DNA of 64,000 nucleotides from Roseivirga sp. 4D4 (GTDB lineage Bacteria > Bacteroidota > Bacteroidia > Cytophagales > Cyclobacteriaceae), in NCBI RefSeq assembly GCF_001747095.1, contig NZ_MDGP01000001.1:2897001-2961000 (forward strand), in the 5' to 3' direction. Positions within the stretch are counted from its first letter, which is position 1. Each line of letters begins with the position of its first letter. The position numbers were made by a program, and so were the translations under genes. The notes under the pieces were generated by a model. That model was not told the origin of the DNA and did no database searches. It saw only the letters and a list, made by a program, of their open reading frames with translations. This document shows positions 43,634-52,971 of this stretch, one piece after another.

Positions 43634-44277
43634 TCGAGGTATTTCTTCAAATTTTTCCAGACAGTTTCAGCGACAATGTGGTGCCCTTCTACATTGGGAT
43701 GAATCCCATCTGGCAAGTTGAGCTCTGGCTCCCCACCTACTTTGTCTAAAAGAAATGGAATCAGTTCAGTGTTATTGGCTTTCGCAACTTTCGCAAATAG
43801 TGTTCTAAACCTTTCGGTGTACTCCTGTCCCAAGTTAGGTGGAATTTGCATGCCCGACAGAAATAGTATCACATCTGGATTCCGGGTTCTTACTTTTTGA
43901 ATCATAATGGTGAGGTTCTTTTCGGTCTCATCCAAACTGAGTCCTCTTAATCCGTCATTACCCCCTAATTCTAAAACGAAAATGTCAGGTTTCGCCTTTA
44001 ATATCCAATCAATTCTATTCAAGCCACCAGCGGAAGTTTCACCGCTTAAACCCGCATTGATTACCTGATAGTCCATTTTACTACTATCAAGTTTACTCTG
44101 AATTAAAGCTGGAAATGCCTGTTCTGTAGAAAGGCCATAACCCGCTGTAATGCTGTCACCAAAGAAGACAATTCGCTTTTTTTCATCCTGAATGGAAAAT
44201 GAATACAAGGCGCTTAGCAAGCTTATGACCAGCACTATACTTCCACCTGCTTTGAACAATTGTGTATTAATCTTCAT
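43630..44277 (-). CDS. SGNH-family arylesterase/lysophospholipase (TesA-like)
   Basis: 215 residues with an N-terminal signal or anchor helix (residues 11-27). The SGNH blocks are FFGDSITAGYGLS (Ser42), NAGLSGETSAGG (Gly in block II), LELGGNDGLRG (Asn107) and LPDGIHPNVEGHH (Asp190, His193). E. coli TesA hydrolyses thioesters and lysophospholipids in the periplasm. The divergent neighbours are an ABC ATPase and an FtsX permease, the same trio as tesA-ybbA-ybbP, which supports the assignment. Confidence 0.9.
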   Translation of the reverse strand: MKINTQLFKAGGSIVLVISLLSALYSFSIQDEKKRIVFFGDSITAGYGLSTEQAFPALIQSKLDSSKMDYQVINAGLSGETSAGGLNRIDWILKAKPDIFVLELGGNDGLRGLSLDETEKNLTIMIQKVRTRNPDVILFLSGMQIPPNLGQEYTERFRTLFAKVAKANNTELIPFLLDKVGGEPELNLPDGIHPNVEGHHIVAETVWKNLKKYLD

Positions 44278-44348
44278 TTAATAATTGGTCAAACGAACCT
44301 AAACCAAGTAGATTCGTCTTGAATATATCAAACATTTGAATCTCGAAT

Positions 44349-45047
44349 ATGTCAAATATTCTGGAGGTTTCTAACCTCACCAAAACATACTCCAGCGGAA
44401 CAAAATCATTAACGGTACTTTCTGACATTAGTTTTAGCATCCAAAGTGGTGATAAACTCAGCATTGTTGGATCATCAGGAAGTGGTAAAACCACCCTACT
44501 GGGTCTCTGTGCCGGATTGGATCGCGCCACTTCAGGTTCTGTCATACTGAATGGCATCTCACTGGATAATTTGAATGAGGACGAAAGGGCCTATGTTAGA
44601 AATCAGCATGTCGGGTTCGTCTTTCAGAACTTTCAGCTACTACCTACCCTTACCGCCTTGGAGAATATTATGGTACCCATGGAATTGCGCAGAGAAAAAG
44701 GTATTAAGAAAAGAGCCTTAGAACTTCTCGATCGTGTTGGACTAGGCGAAAGACATGATCATTATCCTACGCAGCTTTCTGGAGGGGAACAACAAAGGAT
44801 CTCCATTGCCCGCGCCTTTTCGAACAATCCTGAGATCCTTTTTGCAGATGAACCCACGGGAAACCTTGACGAAGAGACCTCGGAGAAAATTGAACATTTA
44901 CTATTTGAGCTTAACCGAGAGTCAGGCACTACACTTGTACTCGTCACACATGACTTAGATCTGGCTAGAAAAACCGATCGCATCATAAGACTCAAGGGAG
45001 GAATGGTTCAGCATGGGACAGATGAATTAGTCGCTGAGAATGGATAA
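44349..45047 (+). CDS. ABC transporter ATPase, LolD/YbbA type
   Basis: 232 residues. Walker A GSSGSGKTT (41-49), Q-loop FVFQNFQLLP, signature LSGGEQQR, Walker B LFADEPTGNLD and the H-loop LVLVTHDLDLA are complete, and the spacing and TLTALENIMVPMELR fit the LolD/MacB/YbbA class that pairs with FtsX-type permeases. It would power mechanotransmission rather than transport proper. It overlaps the permease start by 8 bases and is divergent from the TesA-like esterase. Confidence 0.93.
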   Translation: MSNILEVSNLTKTYSSGTKSLTVLSDISFSIQSGDKLSIVGSSGSGKTTLLGLCAGLDRATSGSVILNGISLDNLNEDERAYVRNQHVGFVFQNFQLLPTLTALENIMVPMELRREKGIKKRALELLDRVGLGERHDHYPTQLSGGEQQRISIARAFSNNPEILFADEPTGNLDEETSEKIEHLLFELNRESGTTLVLVTHDLDLARKTDRIIRLKGGMVQHGTDELVAENG

Positions 45048-47631
45048 GAAGATATCGGTACCCGATCAAAAAGTCGCTTGGCGTTGGATCTTTCTTATGG
45101 CATGGAGGGATGCTCGCAAAAGTAAATCTCGTCTATTCCTGTTCATTTCATCTATCGTCATTGGCATAGCCGCACTGGTTGCGATCAACTCCTTTAGCGA
45201 TAACCTTCAGTCTGATATCAACAGCCAAGCTAACGAGCTCTTGGGCGCTGATTTGGAACTGGCCAGTAATGATTCCTCTTTCAGATACCCTGTGATCGAA
45301 GCGATGGATCATACTGTATCGTATGAAAACAGCTTTGCCTCGATGATTTTCTTTCCAAAAAATCAGGAAAGCAGGCTCGTTGATGTAAGAGCACTCGAGG
45401 GAAGTTTCCCCTACTATGGCAAAATAGAGACAGAGCCGGTAGATGCCGAATCTACTTTCCGCGATGGCAGCCCGAAGGCTTTGGTAGACCAAAGCGTCAT
45501 GGTACAGTATAATGTACAGGTGGGTGATTCAATAAGAATAGGTCGCGTGATGTTCAAGATTGAGGGATCATTGATTAGCTCTCCTTCCCAATCCATTGGC
45601 GCTACACTCGTTGCTCCGGCAGTATACATTCCGATGGACTACTTGGATGATACCGAATTGATCCAAAAGGGAAGTCGTGTTTATTATCGAAGGTTCTATA
45701 AGTTTAATGATCCACCCAGCGACTTCGATATTGACGAGCAGATTCGCACAGATAGTGACTCATTGCGTGCTGCCAAAATCAGTAGCGAAACCATTAGGGA
45801 ACGGAAAGAAGAAACAGGTGATACCTTCGAAGACCTGGCGGATTTCTTAAACCTTGTTGCCTTTGTAGCCCTATTACTGGGTTGTGTGGGAGTTGCTAGT
45901 GCAGTCCACATTTACATCAAGGAAAAAATTCGGTTGGTTGCGATTTTGAGATGTCTGGGGGCAAGCGGTCGCGATGCCTTCTATATCTATCTCACTCAAA
46001 TAGGACTCCTTGGACTGATTGGGTCCATATTGGGTGCCATTGCGGGTACATTCATCCAAACTGTATTGCCTAAAGTCTTTGCAGATTTTCTACCTGTAGA
46101 TGTGACCATAGCCTTGTCATGGACCTCTATCTTGGGAGGTGTCTTAACTGGCTTGTTTGTCTCGATTCTCTTTGCTTTATCACCACTGATTTCGGTCAGA
46201 AGGGCCTCTCCACTCATTACCCTCAGGGGTATACAAGAGGGTGGTAGACTCAAGCTGGACCGGGCACAATGGATAATCTATTTATGCATTTTCCTATTCA
46301 TCATCGGTTTTGCCTTTACACAAATTGGCTCACTAAACGATAGCCTGGTATTTACAGTATTCATCGGCTTGGCCTTTGGCTTTTTGGCACTGATTGCGAA
46401 AATCAGCATGTGGTTGGTGAAGAAGTTCTTCCCCGATGCTTGGAGTTATGTTTGGAGACAAAGTCTGGCAAATCTCCATAGACCCAACAACCAGACCTTG
46501 GTGTTGATCTCATCGATTGGCTTAGGAACAGCCTTGATTACTACGCTTTACTTTATTCAAACACTTCTGATCAACGAAGTAGAAATAACAACGAATAATG
46601 ATCGGCCTAACCTGATGATCTTTGATATTCAAAGCCATCAGGTAGATGCCATTAATGATAGAGCCAAGGCCAGAGGTCTACCCATATTACAGAGCGTACC
46701 GATCGTTACCATGAGGCTGAGTTCGGTAAATGGTATCACTTATAAACAGGCATTAGAAGACACCTCCATCAACTTACGAGGCGGTATGTTCAGGAGAGAA
46801 TGGCGGGTTACGTATCGCGATAGCCTAATTGATTCAGAGGAGTTAGTTAGTGGGTCACTGACATTTCCAAAAGATGCACCTGAGCACATTCAAAAGCAAT
46901 TCGAAGATATGCCATTTGTAAGTCTCGAAGATGATTACGTAAAACGTAATAACCTCGAACTAATGGATACTTTGGTGTGGGACGTTCAAGGGGTTCCAGT
47001 TGCCACGAGACTAGGCAGTACACGTGAAATTGATTGGCAGCGTGTTCAAACCAACTTTTTAGCCCTCTTCCCAACAGGCGTTTTGGAACAAGCTCCTCAA
47101 TTTCATGTATTGATTACAAGGGTAAAGAGCACCGAAGAAGGCGCACTTTTTCAAAGAGAAATTGTAAAGGATTATCCCAATGTTTCGGTCATTGATGTTG
47201 GCCTAATTCTTAATACGTTGGATGATATTCTCGACAAAATCGCCTTTGTCATTCGTTTTATGGCCCTATTTAGCATCATAACGGGATTATTAGTATTGAT
47301 CAGCTCGGTAATCCTATCCAAGTTTCAGCGAATCAAAGAAAGCGTCCTCTTACGCACCATGGGAGGCAGTAGGAGACAAATATTAAGTATTAATAGCCTG
47401 GAGTATTTCTTCCTAGGAAGTCTCGCATCCCTTTCAGGAATTCTCCTAGCCATGCTGGGCAGTTGGGGGTTGGCCTTTTATTCTTTCGATTCGACATTTG
47501 TTCCTAATCTCCTACCGATCGTATTGGTGTACGTCATTATTACTGGCCTCACGATTATCATAGGCCTGCTGAATAGTAGAGGAATTATAAGTAAGCCTCC
47601 ATTAGAGGTACTCAGGAATGAAATTCAGTAG
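45040..47631 (+). CDS. FtsX-type ABC permease, YbbP-like
   Basis: 863 residues. It has an N-terminal membrane helix (LFLFISSIVIGIAALVAI), a large periplasmic domain, then groups of helices near 270-410 and 425-530, a second periplasmic domain to about 730 and three final helices, each permease block showing the FtsX fold (LLGCVGVASAVHIYIKEKIR, LRTMGGSRRQILSINSLEYF). This 10-helix layout matches YbbP, the partner of YbbA. The system is thought to assist lipid or esterase-related tasks at the envelope. Coupled to the ATPase gene by an 8-base overlap. Confidence 0.9.
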   Translation: MDKKISVPDQKVAWRWIFLMAWRDARKSKSRLFLFISSIVIGIAALVAINSFSDNLQSDINSQANELLGADLELASNDSSFRYPVIEAMDHTVSYENSFASMIFFPKNQESRLVDVRALEGSFPYYGKIETEPVDAESTFRDGSPKALVDQSVMVQYNVQVGDSIRIGRVMFKIEGSLISSPSQSIGATLVAPAVYIPMDYLDDTELIQKGSRVYYRRFYKFNDPPSDFDIDEQIRTDSDSLRAAKISSETIRERKEETGDTFEDLADFLNLVAFVALLLGCVGVASAVHIYIKEKIRLVAILRCLGASGRDAFYIYLTQIGLLGLIGSILGAIAGTFIQTVLPKVFADFLPVDVTIALSWTSILGGVLTGLFVSILFALSPLISVRRASPLITLRGIQEGGRLKLDRAQWIIYLCIFLFIIGFAFTQIGSLNDSLVFTVFIGLAFGFLALIAKISMWLVKKFFPDAWSYVWRQSLANLHRPNNQTLVLISSIGLGTALITTLYFIQTLLINEVEITTNNDRPNLMIFDIQSHQVDAINDRAKARGLPILQSVPIVTMRLSSVNGITYKQALEDTSINLRGGMFRREWRVTYRDSLIDSEELVSGSLTFPKDAPEHIQKQFEDMPFVSLEDDYVKRNNLELMDTLVWDVQGVPVATRLGSTREIDWQRVQTNFLALFPTGVLEQAPQFHVLITRVKSTEEGALFQREIVKDYPNVSVIDVGLILNTLDDILDKIAFVIRFMALFSIITGLLVLISSVILSKFQRIKESVLLRTMGGSRRQILSINSLEYFFLGSLASLSGILLAMLGSWGLAFYSFDSTFVPNLLPIVLVYVIITGLTIIIGLLNSRGIISKPPLEVLRNEIQ

Positions 47632-47731
47632 AATTATGAAACGATCAACCGTGTTATGCCCCATTTAACCTTTGGGAAGGGGCCATTTAGCATAATTATA
47701 GTAAACTAGCAGTGGAATTAACATTATACCT

Positions 47732-48088
47732 ATGAAAGCAGTATTAGCGATTTTTTTTGGAATGATCCTGATGGGTCAATCCAACCCAAACAATAGAGTA
47801 ATTGGCATTTGGGATGGTAAATTAGAAGCAGGAGGAGCAACCTATAGACTCGTTGTTCACATAAGAAGCGATGAAGGAAAGCTCACTGGGGCAATGGAAA
47901 GCCCAGATCAGGGACCGGGAGAAATTCCTGTGGAAAATCTAAAGTTTGAAAAAGATAAACTTACGTTTACTATCACTGCTGCAGGAGGGTCATATGAAGG
48001 CACTCTAAAAGATGGAAAACTCGAAGGAAAGTGGAGTCAAGGTGGTGGCACTTTCGATCTGAACCTTACCATGCGAGATAAGAGCTGA
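47732..48088 (+). CDS. Small exported beta-sandwich protein
   Basis: 118 residues with a short signal (MKAVLAIFFGMILMGQSN). The body (IGIWDGKLEAGGATYRLVVHI, GKLTGAMESPDQG, IPVENLKFEKDKLTFTI, SYEGTLKDGKLEGKWSQGG) is the beta-sandwich seen as an N-terminal domain of many exported alpha/beta hydrolases in Bacteroidota, here without a hydrolase. It could bind small ligands or act as an inhibitor; no evidence for either. A strong terminator follows. Confidence 0.7.
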   Translation: MKAVLAIFFGMILMGQSNPNNRVIGIWDGKLEAGGATYRLVVHIRSDEGKLTGAMESPDQGPGEIPVENLKFEKDKLTFTITAAGGSYEGTLKDGKLEGKWSQGGGTFDLNLTMRDKS

Positions 48089-48113
48089 CATCGCTCCTAT
48101 AAAGCATATTGTT

Positions 48114-48160
48114 AAAGGTTGACGAATTCTCTATCTTTTGATTCGTCAACCTTTATTTTT
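48114..48160 (+). terminator. Strong intrinsic terminator abutting the amidohydrolase start
   Basis: Perfect 14-base arms AAAGGTTGACGAAT (48114-48127) and ATTCGTCAACCTTT (48141-48154) with a 13-base loop are followed by ATTTTT, which ends directly at the ATG of the next gene. It can terminate the small-protein transcript or act as an attenuator for the amidohydrolase. Confidence 0.8.
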
Positions 48161-49744
48161 ATGCGAACCAGAACCTACCTCATTGGGCTTATCTGCCTGA
48201 TACTTTTACCCATTTCAAGTGCATTTTCTCAAATCGAGAGGGCTCCAGCCAGATCAGAGGGAGAAGGACCTTTCAAGCGACTGATCATTAGAGGTGCTAC
48301 ACTCATTAATGGTAATGGTGCCCCTCCTACCGGTCCGGTAGACATTGTTATTGAGCAAAACATTATCAAAGGAATTTTCAATGTCGGCTATCCGGGCATG
48401 CCGATCAGGGAACGAGATAGGCCTAAAGCTAATCCTGGAGATCAGGAATTGGATGCAGAAGGCATGTACGTATTGCCTGGCCTTATCGATATGCATGGCC
48501 ATATTGGAGGTACAGGACAAGGGACTCCATCAGAATATGTATTCAAGCTTTGGTTAGCACATGGCATCACTACCATTCGTGACCCTTCAGCCGGAAACGG
48601 ACTAAAGTGGGTACTGGAACACAAAGAGAAGAGTGCTAAAAACCAGATTACTGCTCCAAGAATTTTCGCTTATACGGGCTTTGGGCAAGGCTCTAAAGAG
48701 CCTATCTCCTCACCAGAAATGGCCCGAGAGTGGGTAAGAAATAATGCTAAAAATGGAGCTGATGGCATCAAATTCTTTGGTGCAGCACCTGACATTATGC
48801 AAGCGGCACTTGAAGAGAATAAGAAACTGGGACTGCGATCAGCGATGCATCATGCACAAATGGACGTGGTCCGATGGAATGTATTGAATTCCGCAAGAGC
48901 GGGACTCACTTCCATGGAACATTGGTATGGACTTCCTGAAGCACTATTTACTGACAGGCGCGTTCAGAATTATAGCCTTGATTACAACTACCGAAACGAG
49001 CAGGATCGTTTTGGTGAGGCAGGGCAATTGTGGAAACAAGCCGCTCCTCCATTCTCGGATCACTGGAATAAGGTGATGGATGAATTGATCGCCCTTGATT
49101 TTACACTTGATCCAACGTTCAACATCTATGAAGCCAGTCGAGATCTTATGCGTGCCTACACAGCAGAATGGCATCAGCAGTACACTTTGCCATCACTTTG
49201 GGATTTCTATCGCCCAAGCCGCAGATCACATGGTTCTTATTGGTTTTCTTGGGGTACTGAACAAGAAGTGGCCTGGAAAGAGAATTATAAGCTATGGATG
49301 ACCTTTGTCAATGAATACAAGAACCGAGGTGGGCGCGTTACCGCTGGATCTGATTCTGGATTCATCTACCAGCTTTATGGTTTCGGATTTATTCGAGAGC
49401 TAGAGTTACTCCGTGAATCAGGCTTTCACCCACTGGAGGTCATCATGTCCGCTACGCTCAATAGTGCTGAAGCCCTTGGTGCTGACGATATGCTGGGCAC
49501 TATTGAAGTGGGTAAATATGCGGATTTCGCCATTGTGGAAGAAAATCCACTTCAGAACCTAAAAGTCCTTTACGGAACGGGAACCATCCAGTTAGACGAT
49601 AACAATGAAGTGATCAGGGTGGGTGGCGTGAAATATACCATCAAGGATGGGATCATTTACGATGCCAAGAAGCTTTTAGAAGACGTCAAGAAAATGGTTG
49701 ACGAGAAGAAAAATGGCATGACCTTTAAACTAACCAACAAGTAA
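48161..49744 (+). CDS. Exported amidohydrolase-superfamily protein
   Basis: 527 residues from MRTRTYLIGLICLILLP, a signal peptide ending AFSQ; a TTG 42 bases upstream is in frame but lies inside the terminator hairpin. The metal-binding HxH is in LIDMHGHIGG (His112, His114), further ligands are likely in SAMHHAQMDV and MEHWYG, and the catalytic Asp in TAGSDSGF. The closing GTIEVGKYADFAIVEENPLQ is typical of imidazolonepropionase-like exo-amidohydrolases. Substrate unknown; by family a cyclic amide or dipeptide. Followed after one base by a TPR lipoprotein gene. Confidence 0.88.
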   Translation: MRTRTYLIGLICLILLPISSAFSQIERAPARSEGEGPFKRLIIRGATLINGNGAPPTGPVDIVIEQNIIKGIFNVGYPGMPIRERDRPKANPGDQELDAEGMYVLPGLIDMHGHIGGTGQGTPSEYVFKLWLAHGITTIRDPSAGNGLKWVLEHKEKSAKNQITAPRIFAYTGFGQGSKEPISSPEMAREWVRNNAKNGADGIKFFGAAPDIMQAALEENKKLGLRSAMHHAQMDVVRWNVLNSARAGLTSMEHWYGLPEALFTDRRVQNYSLDYNYRNEQDRFGEAGQLWKQAAPPFSDHWNKVMDELIALDFTLDPTFNIYEASRDLMRAYTAEWHQQYTLPSLWDFYRPSRRSHGSYWFSWGTEQEVAWKENYKLWMTFVNEYKNRGGRVTAGSDSGFIYQLYGFGFIRELELLRESGFHPLEVIMSATLNSAEALGADDMLGTIEVGKYADFAIVEENPLQNLKVLYGTGTIQLDDNNEVIRVGGVKYTIKDGIIYDAKKLLEDVKKMVDEKKNGMTFKLTNK

Positions 49745-49745
49745 T

Positions 49746-50684
49746 ATGAAGCATCAACTGGTATTAGGACTAGCACTTTGCATCTGCCTTTCTTGTGGCG
49801 AAAAGCAGGGAAATGAAACCTATGTTGCGGATTCCGTGCAGGCAACTTCTTTACTCGGGAAGGATCTGACCATACCCGAAAGAAGCGAGGCACAAGCGAA
49901 GCGATTAAATGACAACCTTGCTGAAGCTCAGGAAAACTTCGATAAGGAGGCTACAGAAATGAACACCATCTGGCTTGGGCGAAGGCATGCCTATCTGTAC
50001 GACTATAAGAAGGCTATTGCAGTGTTTACTGAAGGCATCGCAGCTTATCCTAACTCCCATAAACTATATCGGCATAGAGGTCATCGATACATCAGCGTCC
50101 GACAGTTTGATAAAGCCATCGCTGATTATGAGAAAGCCTACGAGCTAATGCCAAAAGATCAAATGGACATAGAACCAGATGGGTCACCCAATAAGTTGAA
50201 TATCCCCCTTTCCAATACCCAATTTAATATTCTTTACCACTATGGATTAGCCCATTATCTGAAAGGTGATTTTGAAAAAGCTGAGGCCATTTATAAAGAG
50301 TGCTTAGACTACTCCGACAATCCTGATCTTATTGTTGCCACCACCGATTGGCTCTACATGACTTTGAGAAGACAAGGTAAGGAAGATGAGGCAGCACAGT
50401 TACTGACTACTATAGATGGCACCATGGAGATCATAGAGAATGATAGCTATCTGAAAAGGCTTATGATGTACAAAGGCAAGGCCTCCCCTGATGACTTATT
50501 GCAGGCTACTGGAGATGACGTGGCACTTAGCTTAGCTACTCAGGGTTACGGTGTGGGAAATTGGTACTTGTATCAAAATGACACTACTAAAGCACGAGAA
50601 ATCTTTCAGAATGTACTTAATGGGAGTTCTTGGTCGGCCTTTGGCTATATAGCATCAGAGGTTGACTTTGCTAACTTAAGGTAA
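49746..50684 (+). CDS. Tetratricopeptide-repeat lipoprotein
   Basis: 312 residues with signal peptide and lipobox CLSC (Cys17). After a helical linker, TPR units are visible: AYLYDYKKAIAVFTEGIAAYPN, LYRHRGHRYISVRQFDKAIADYEKAYELMP, ILYHYGLAHYLKGDFEKAEAIYKECLDYS and NWYLYQNDTTKAREIFQNVLN. It would be a periplasmic protein-interaction scaffold anchored in a membrane. It starts one base after the amidohydrolase stop, so the two are cotranscribed and may work together. Confidence 0.85.
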   Translation: MKHQLVLGLALCICLSCGEKQGNETYVADSVQATSLLGKDLTIPERSEAQAKRLNDNLAEAQENFDKEATEMNTIWLGRRHAYLYDYKKAIAVFTEGIAAYPNSHKLYRHRGHRYISVRQFDKAIADYEKAYELMPKDQMDIEPDGSPNKLNIPLSNTQFNILYHYGLAHYLKGDFEKAEAIYKECLDYSDNPDLIVATTDWLYMTLRRQGKEDEAAQLLTTIDGTMEIIENDSYLKRLMMYKGKASPDDLLQATGDDVALSLATQGYGVGNWYLYQNDTTKAREIFQNVLNGSSWSAFGYIASEVDFANLR

Positions 50685-50710
50685 AACCAGAAATCATAGA
50701 CATAAAAAAA

Positions 50711-50729
50711 GGGCTCCGAATTGGAGCCC
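50711..50729. terminator. Bidirectional intrinsic terminator
   Basis: GGGCTCC and GGAGCCC pair around a 5-base loop between the convergent TPR and Prc genes. A run of A precedes and a run of T follows, so it can serve both directions. Confidence 0.85.
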
Positions 50730-50747
50730 TTTTCATGAGTTTTAATT

Positions 50748-52808
50748 TTATCCTCTTCTTTTCTTCCCAGCTTGAATCTGGTCAGCTAAGAGTTTAATGC
50801 TCTCTTTCAAATAAGCATCTTTCATATCATCTAACGATCTGTCTTGAACTTTGTTTGCCTCAAGTTCAGAAAGTGAAGCCCCTATCTTCACACGAGCATC
50901 TCTCTTCTTCTGACGATCATCCTGTTCTTTCTTTCGCTGAGCATAGTTCAACGAGACCTCTTTTCGAGATCTGTTCTTCTTTAACTCATCAATATCATAT
51001 TGAAGATCTAATAATGACTGATCCTTTTTTAATCTTTCATCGTGACGTGTCTTCAACATAGACAGCATATTTCCATCTACGTAATCCATTGGCTTAAATG
51101 GAGCTGCTGCAATTTTATCCCATGGCAATGCACTCGGCTTAGAACTTTCACCAAATTCCTGAGCGCTGTATACAGAAGGATATTCAATATCAGGAGTCAC
51201 TCCTCTATGTTGAGTACTGCTACCCGTCACTCTATAGAACTTCGCAATTGTAAATTTCAAAAGGCCCAACTCTTCTTCGTCTGGTTGTCTCAAAAACTCT
51301 TTAAGTCCTCTCACATTCTGAACAGTGCCTTTGCCATAAGTTTGCTCACCAACAACAACACCCCGCTTGTAATCCTGAATTGCTCCTGCAAAGATCTCAG
51401 AAGCTGAAGCAGAGAATCGGTTGATCATGACATTCATTGGACCATCATAAGTCACATTTCGATTATCATCGTCATACTTCTGAATCTGTCCACGACTGTC
51501 TTTCACTTGAACAACAGTGCCTCCTGGTAAGAACAATCCAGTCAAGCTAATGGCTTCTACCAATGCTCCTCCTCCATTGTTTCTAAGGTCCAGCATAATG
51601 CCATCTACCTCTTGCTTCTCTAGTTCTTTAACTAGGCGTCTAACATCGTTGGTTGTACTAGTATAATCCTCACCGCCTTTGTCATAGCCATCTGGATCTA
51701 AGTAGAAATCAGGCACGGTAATAACTCCGATCGTATAGTCTGTACCGTTCTCAGTGTATTGAACCACTTCACTTTTGGCTCTGGCCTCATCGAGCTTAAT
51801 CTTATCTCTTACCAAAGAAACTTCTTTGGTTTCTCCTCCCGGACTTGCCCCGGCAGGCAACAATTTTAGCCTTACCAAGGTACCTTTTGGACCTCTGATT
51901 TGGCCAGCAACTTCATCAGATCTCCATCCAATAACATCGATCATTTCGCCTTCAGCTCCTTGAGCCACACCTATAACTCTATCTTCTTTATCTACCTGGC
52001 CGCTTAGAAAAGCTGGTCCCCCTGCTCTCAAGTCAGTGATTTTTGTAAAGTCATTGTCTTGCTGTAGTGTAGCACCAATACCTTCGAGAGACTTTCTGCT
52101 TTGCATTTGAAAGTCTTCGGCATTAAGAGGCGTAAAATAATTAGTGTGGGGGTCAAAAGCTTCAGTGACCGAATTCATGAACATTTCAAAGACATCATTG
52201 CTATTATATTTGGCAACATTGCTCTTGAATCTCTCATAACGCTTTGTTAGCACTTCTTTGATTTTTTCATCTTCAGAACCACTCAATTTTAGTCCAAGGG
52301 CCTGGTTCTTGATTGTCTTTCTCCAAACCTCGTCCAATTCGGCATTATTCGATGCATAAGGCTCTTTTTCACGGTCGAAGGTCAGGGACTCATTTTTCGT
52401 ATAGTCAAACTTGTCACCGACATGATTCAAGGCGTAGTCTAATCTAGCATCGAGCCGCTTTTTATAGATATTGAAAATGTAAAAAGCGGGTACTAAGTCT
52501 CCATTCTTGAGTTTGTCATCCAATTGATAGCGGTACTTCTCAAATGATCTGATGTCACTTTCCAAGAAGTAATTCTTATTACCATCCAAGGACTCAATGA
52601 AGTTATTGAAGATGACAGATGAAAGAGAGTCATCCAGATCAGTTTCACGGTAGTGGAAGTAATCTAAAATCTGTACGATTATCCTAGCCTCTTTTAAATG
52701 TGCCGCTGTGGGTTGTAAAACTTGGCTAGAATCCCTCTCTGCTGCCAAAAGCGGTCCTGTAAACAGAATTGCCAATGGAAGCCATAATATCTTTCTCATC
52801 ATCTTCAT
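50748..52808 (-). CDS. prc: Tail-specific carboxy-terminal processing protease (Prc)
   Basis: 686 residues with a signal peptide ending LLAA. An N-terminal helical domain precedes a PDZ domain (about 235-325, GIGATLQQDNDFTKITDLRAGGPA), and the S41 catalytic core follows. The Ser-Lys dyad is Ser468 (in FSASASEIFAGA) and Lys493 (in TYGKGTVQN), 25 residues apart as in CtpA/Prc. The C-terminal DUF3340-like helical region is rich in Lys/Arg. It degrades or trims exported proteins from their C-termini in the periplasm. It has its own promoter at 52871-52904. Confidence 0.93.
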   Translation of the reverse strand: MKMMRKILWLPLAILFTGPLLAAERDSSQVLQPTAAHLKEARIIVQILDYFHYRETDLDDSLSSVIFNNFIESLDGNKNYFLESDIRSFEKYRYQLDDKLKNGDLVPAFYIFNIYKKRLDARLDYALNHVGDKFDYTKNESLTFDREKEPYASNNAELDEVWRKTIKNQALGLKLSGSEDEKIKEVLTKRYERFKSNVAKYNSNDVFEMFMNSVTEAFDPHTNYFTPLNAEDFQMQSRKSLEGIGATLQQDNDFTKITDLRAGGPAFLSGQVDKEDRVIGVAQGAEGEMIDVIGWRSDEVAGQIRGPKGTLVRLKLLPAGASPGGETKEVSLVRDKIKLDEARAKSEVVQYTENGTDYTIGVITVPDFYLDPDGYDKGGEDYTSTTNDVRRLVKELEKQEVDGIMLDLRNNGGGALVEAISLTGLFLPGGTVVQVKDSRGQIQKYDDDNRNVTYDGPMNVMINRFSASASEIFAGAIQDYKRGVVVGEQTYGKGTVQNVRGLKEFLRQPDEEELGLLKFTIAKFYRVTGSSTQHRGVTPDIEYPSVYSAQEFGESSKPSALPWDKIAAAPFKPMDYVDGNMLSMLKTRHDERLKKDQSLLDLQYDIDELKKNRSRKEVSLNYAQRKKEQDDRQKKRDARVKIGASLSELEANKVQDRSLDDMKDAYLKESIKLLADQIQAGKKRRG

Positions 52809-52870
52809 TTCAACGCGTTTTTATCTTAAACGTTTTCCGAAAAAAGGATTTAAATGTAGTGAAAATCACC

Positions 52871-52904
52871 CAAACCTAACGGAGACGTAACATAGGAACT
52901 ACAA
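52871..52904 (-). promoter_or_regulatory. Bacteroidota-type promoter of the prc gene
   Basis: TAGGTTTG (52871-52878, minus strand) fits the -7 consensus, and TTG (52902-52904) lies 23 bases upstream. The ATG is about 62 bases downstream of the -7 box. Confidence 0.55.
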
Positions 52905-52971
52905 GTATAATACCATAAGTGGTCATACTAGTTTCAACTTATGCTCATATGAATGTTAAAAAATGCAAAAA

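Noticed and set aside
47640-47700. Partial inverted repeat TTATGC...GCATAA after the YbbP-like gene
   Set aside because: Arms are only six bases with a long A/T/G-rich interval and no U-tract, so it is weak as a terminator.
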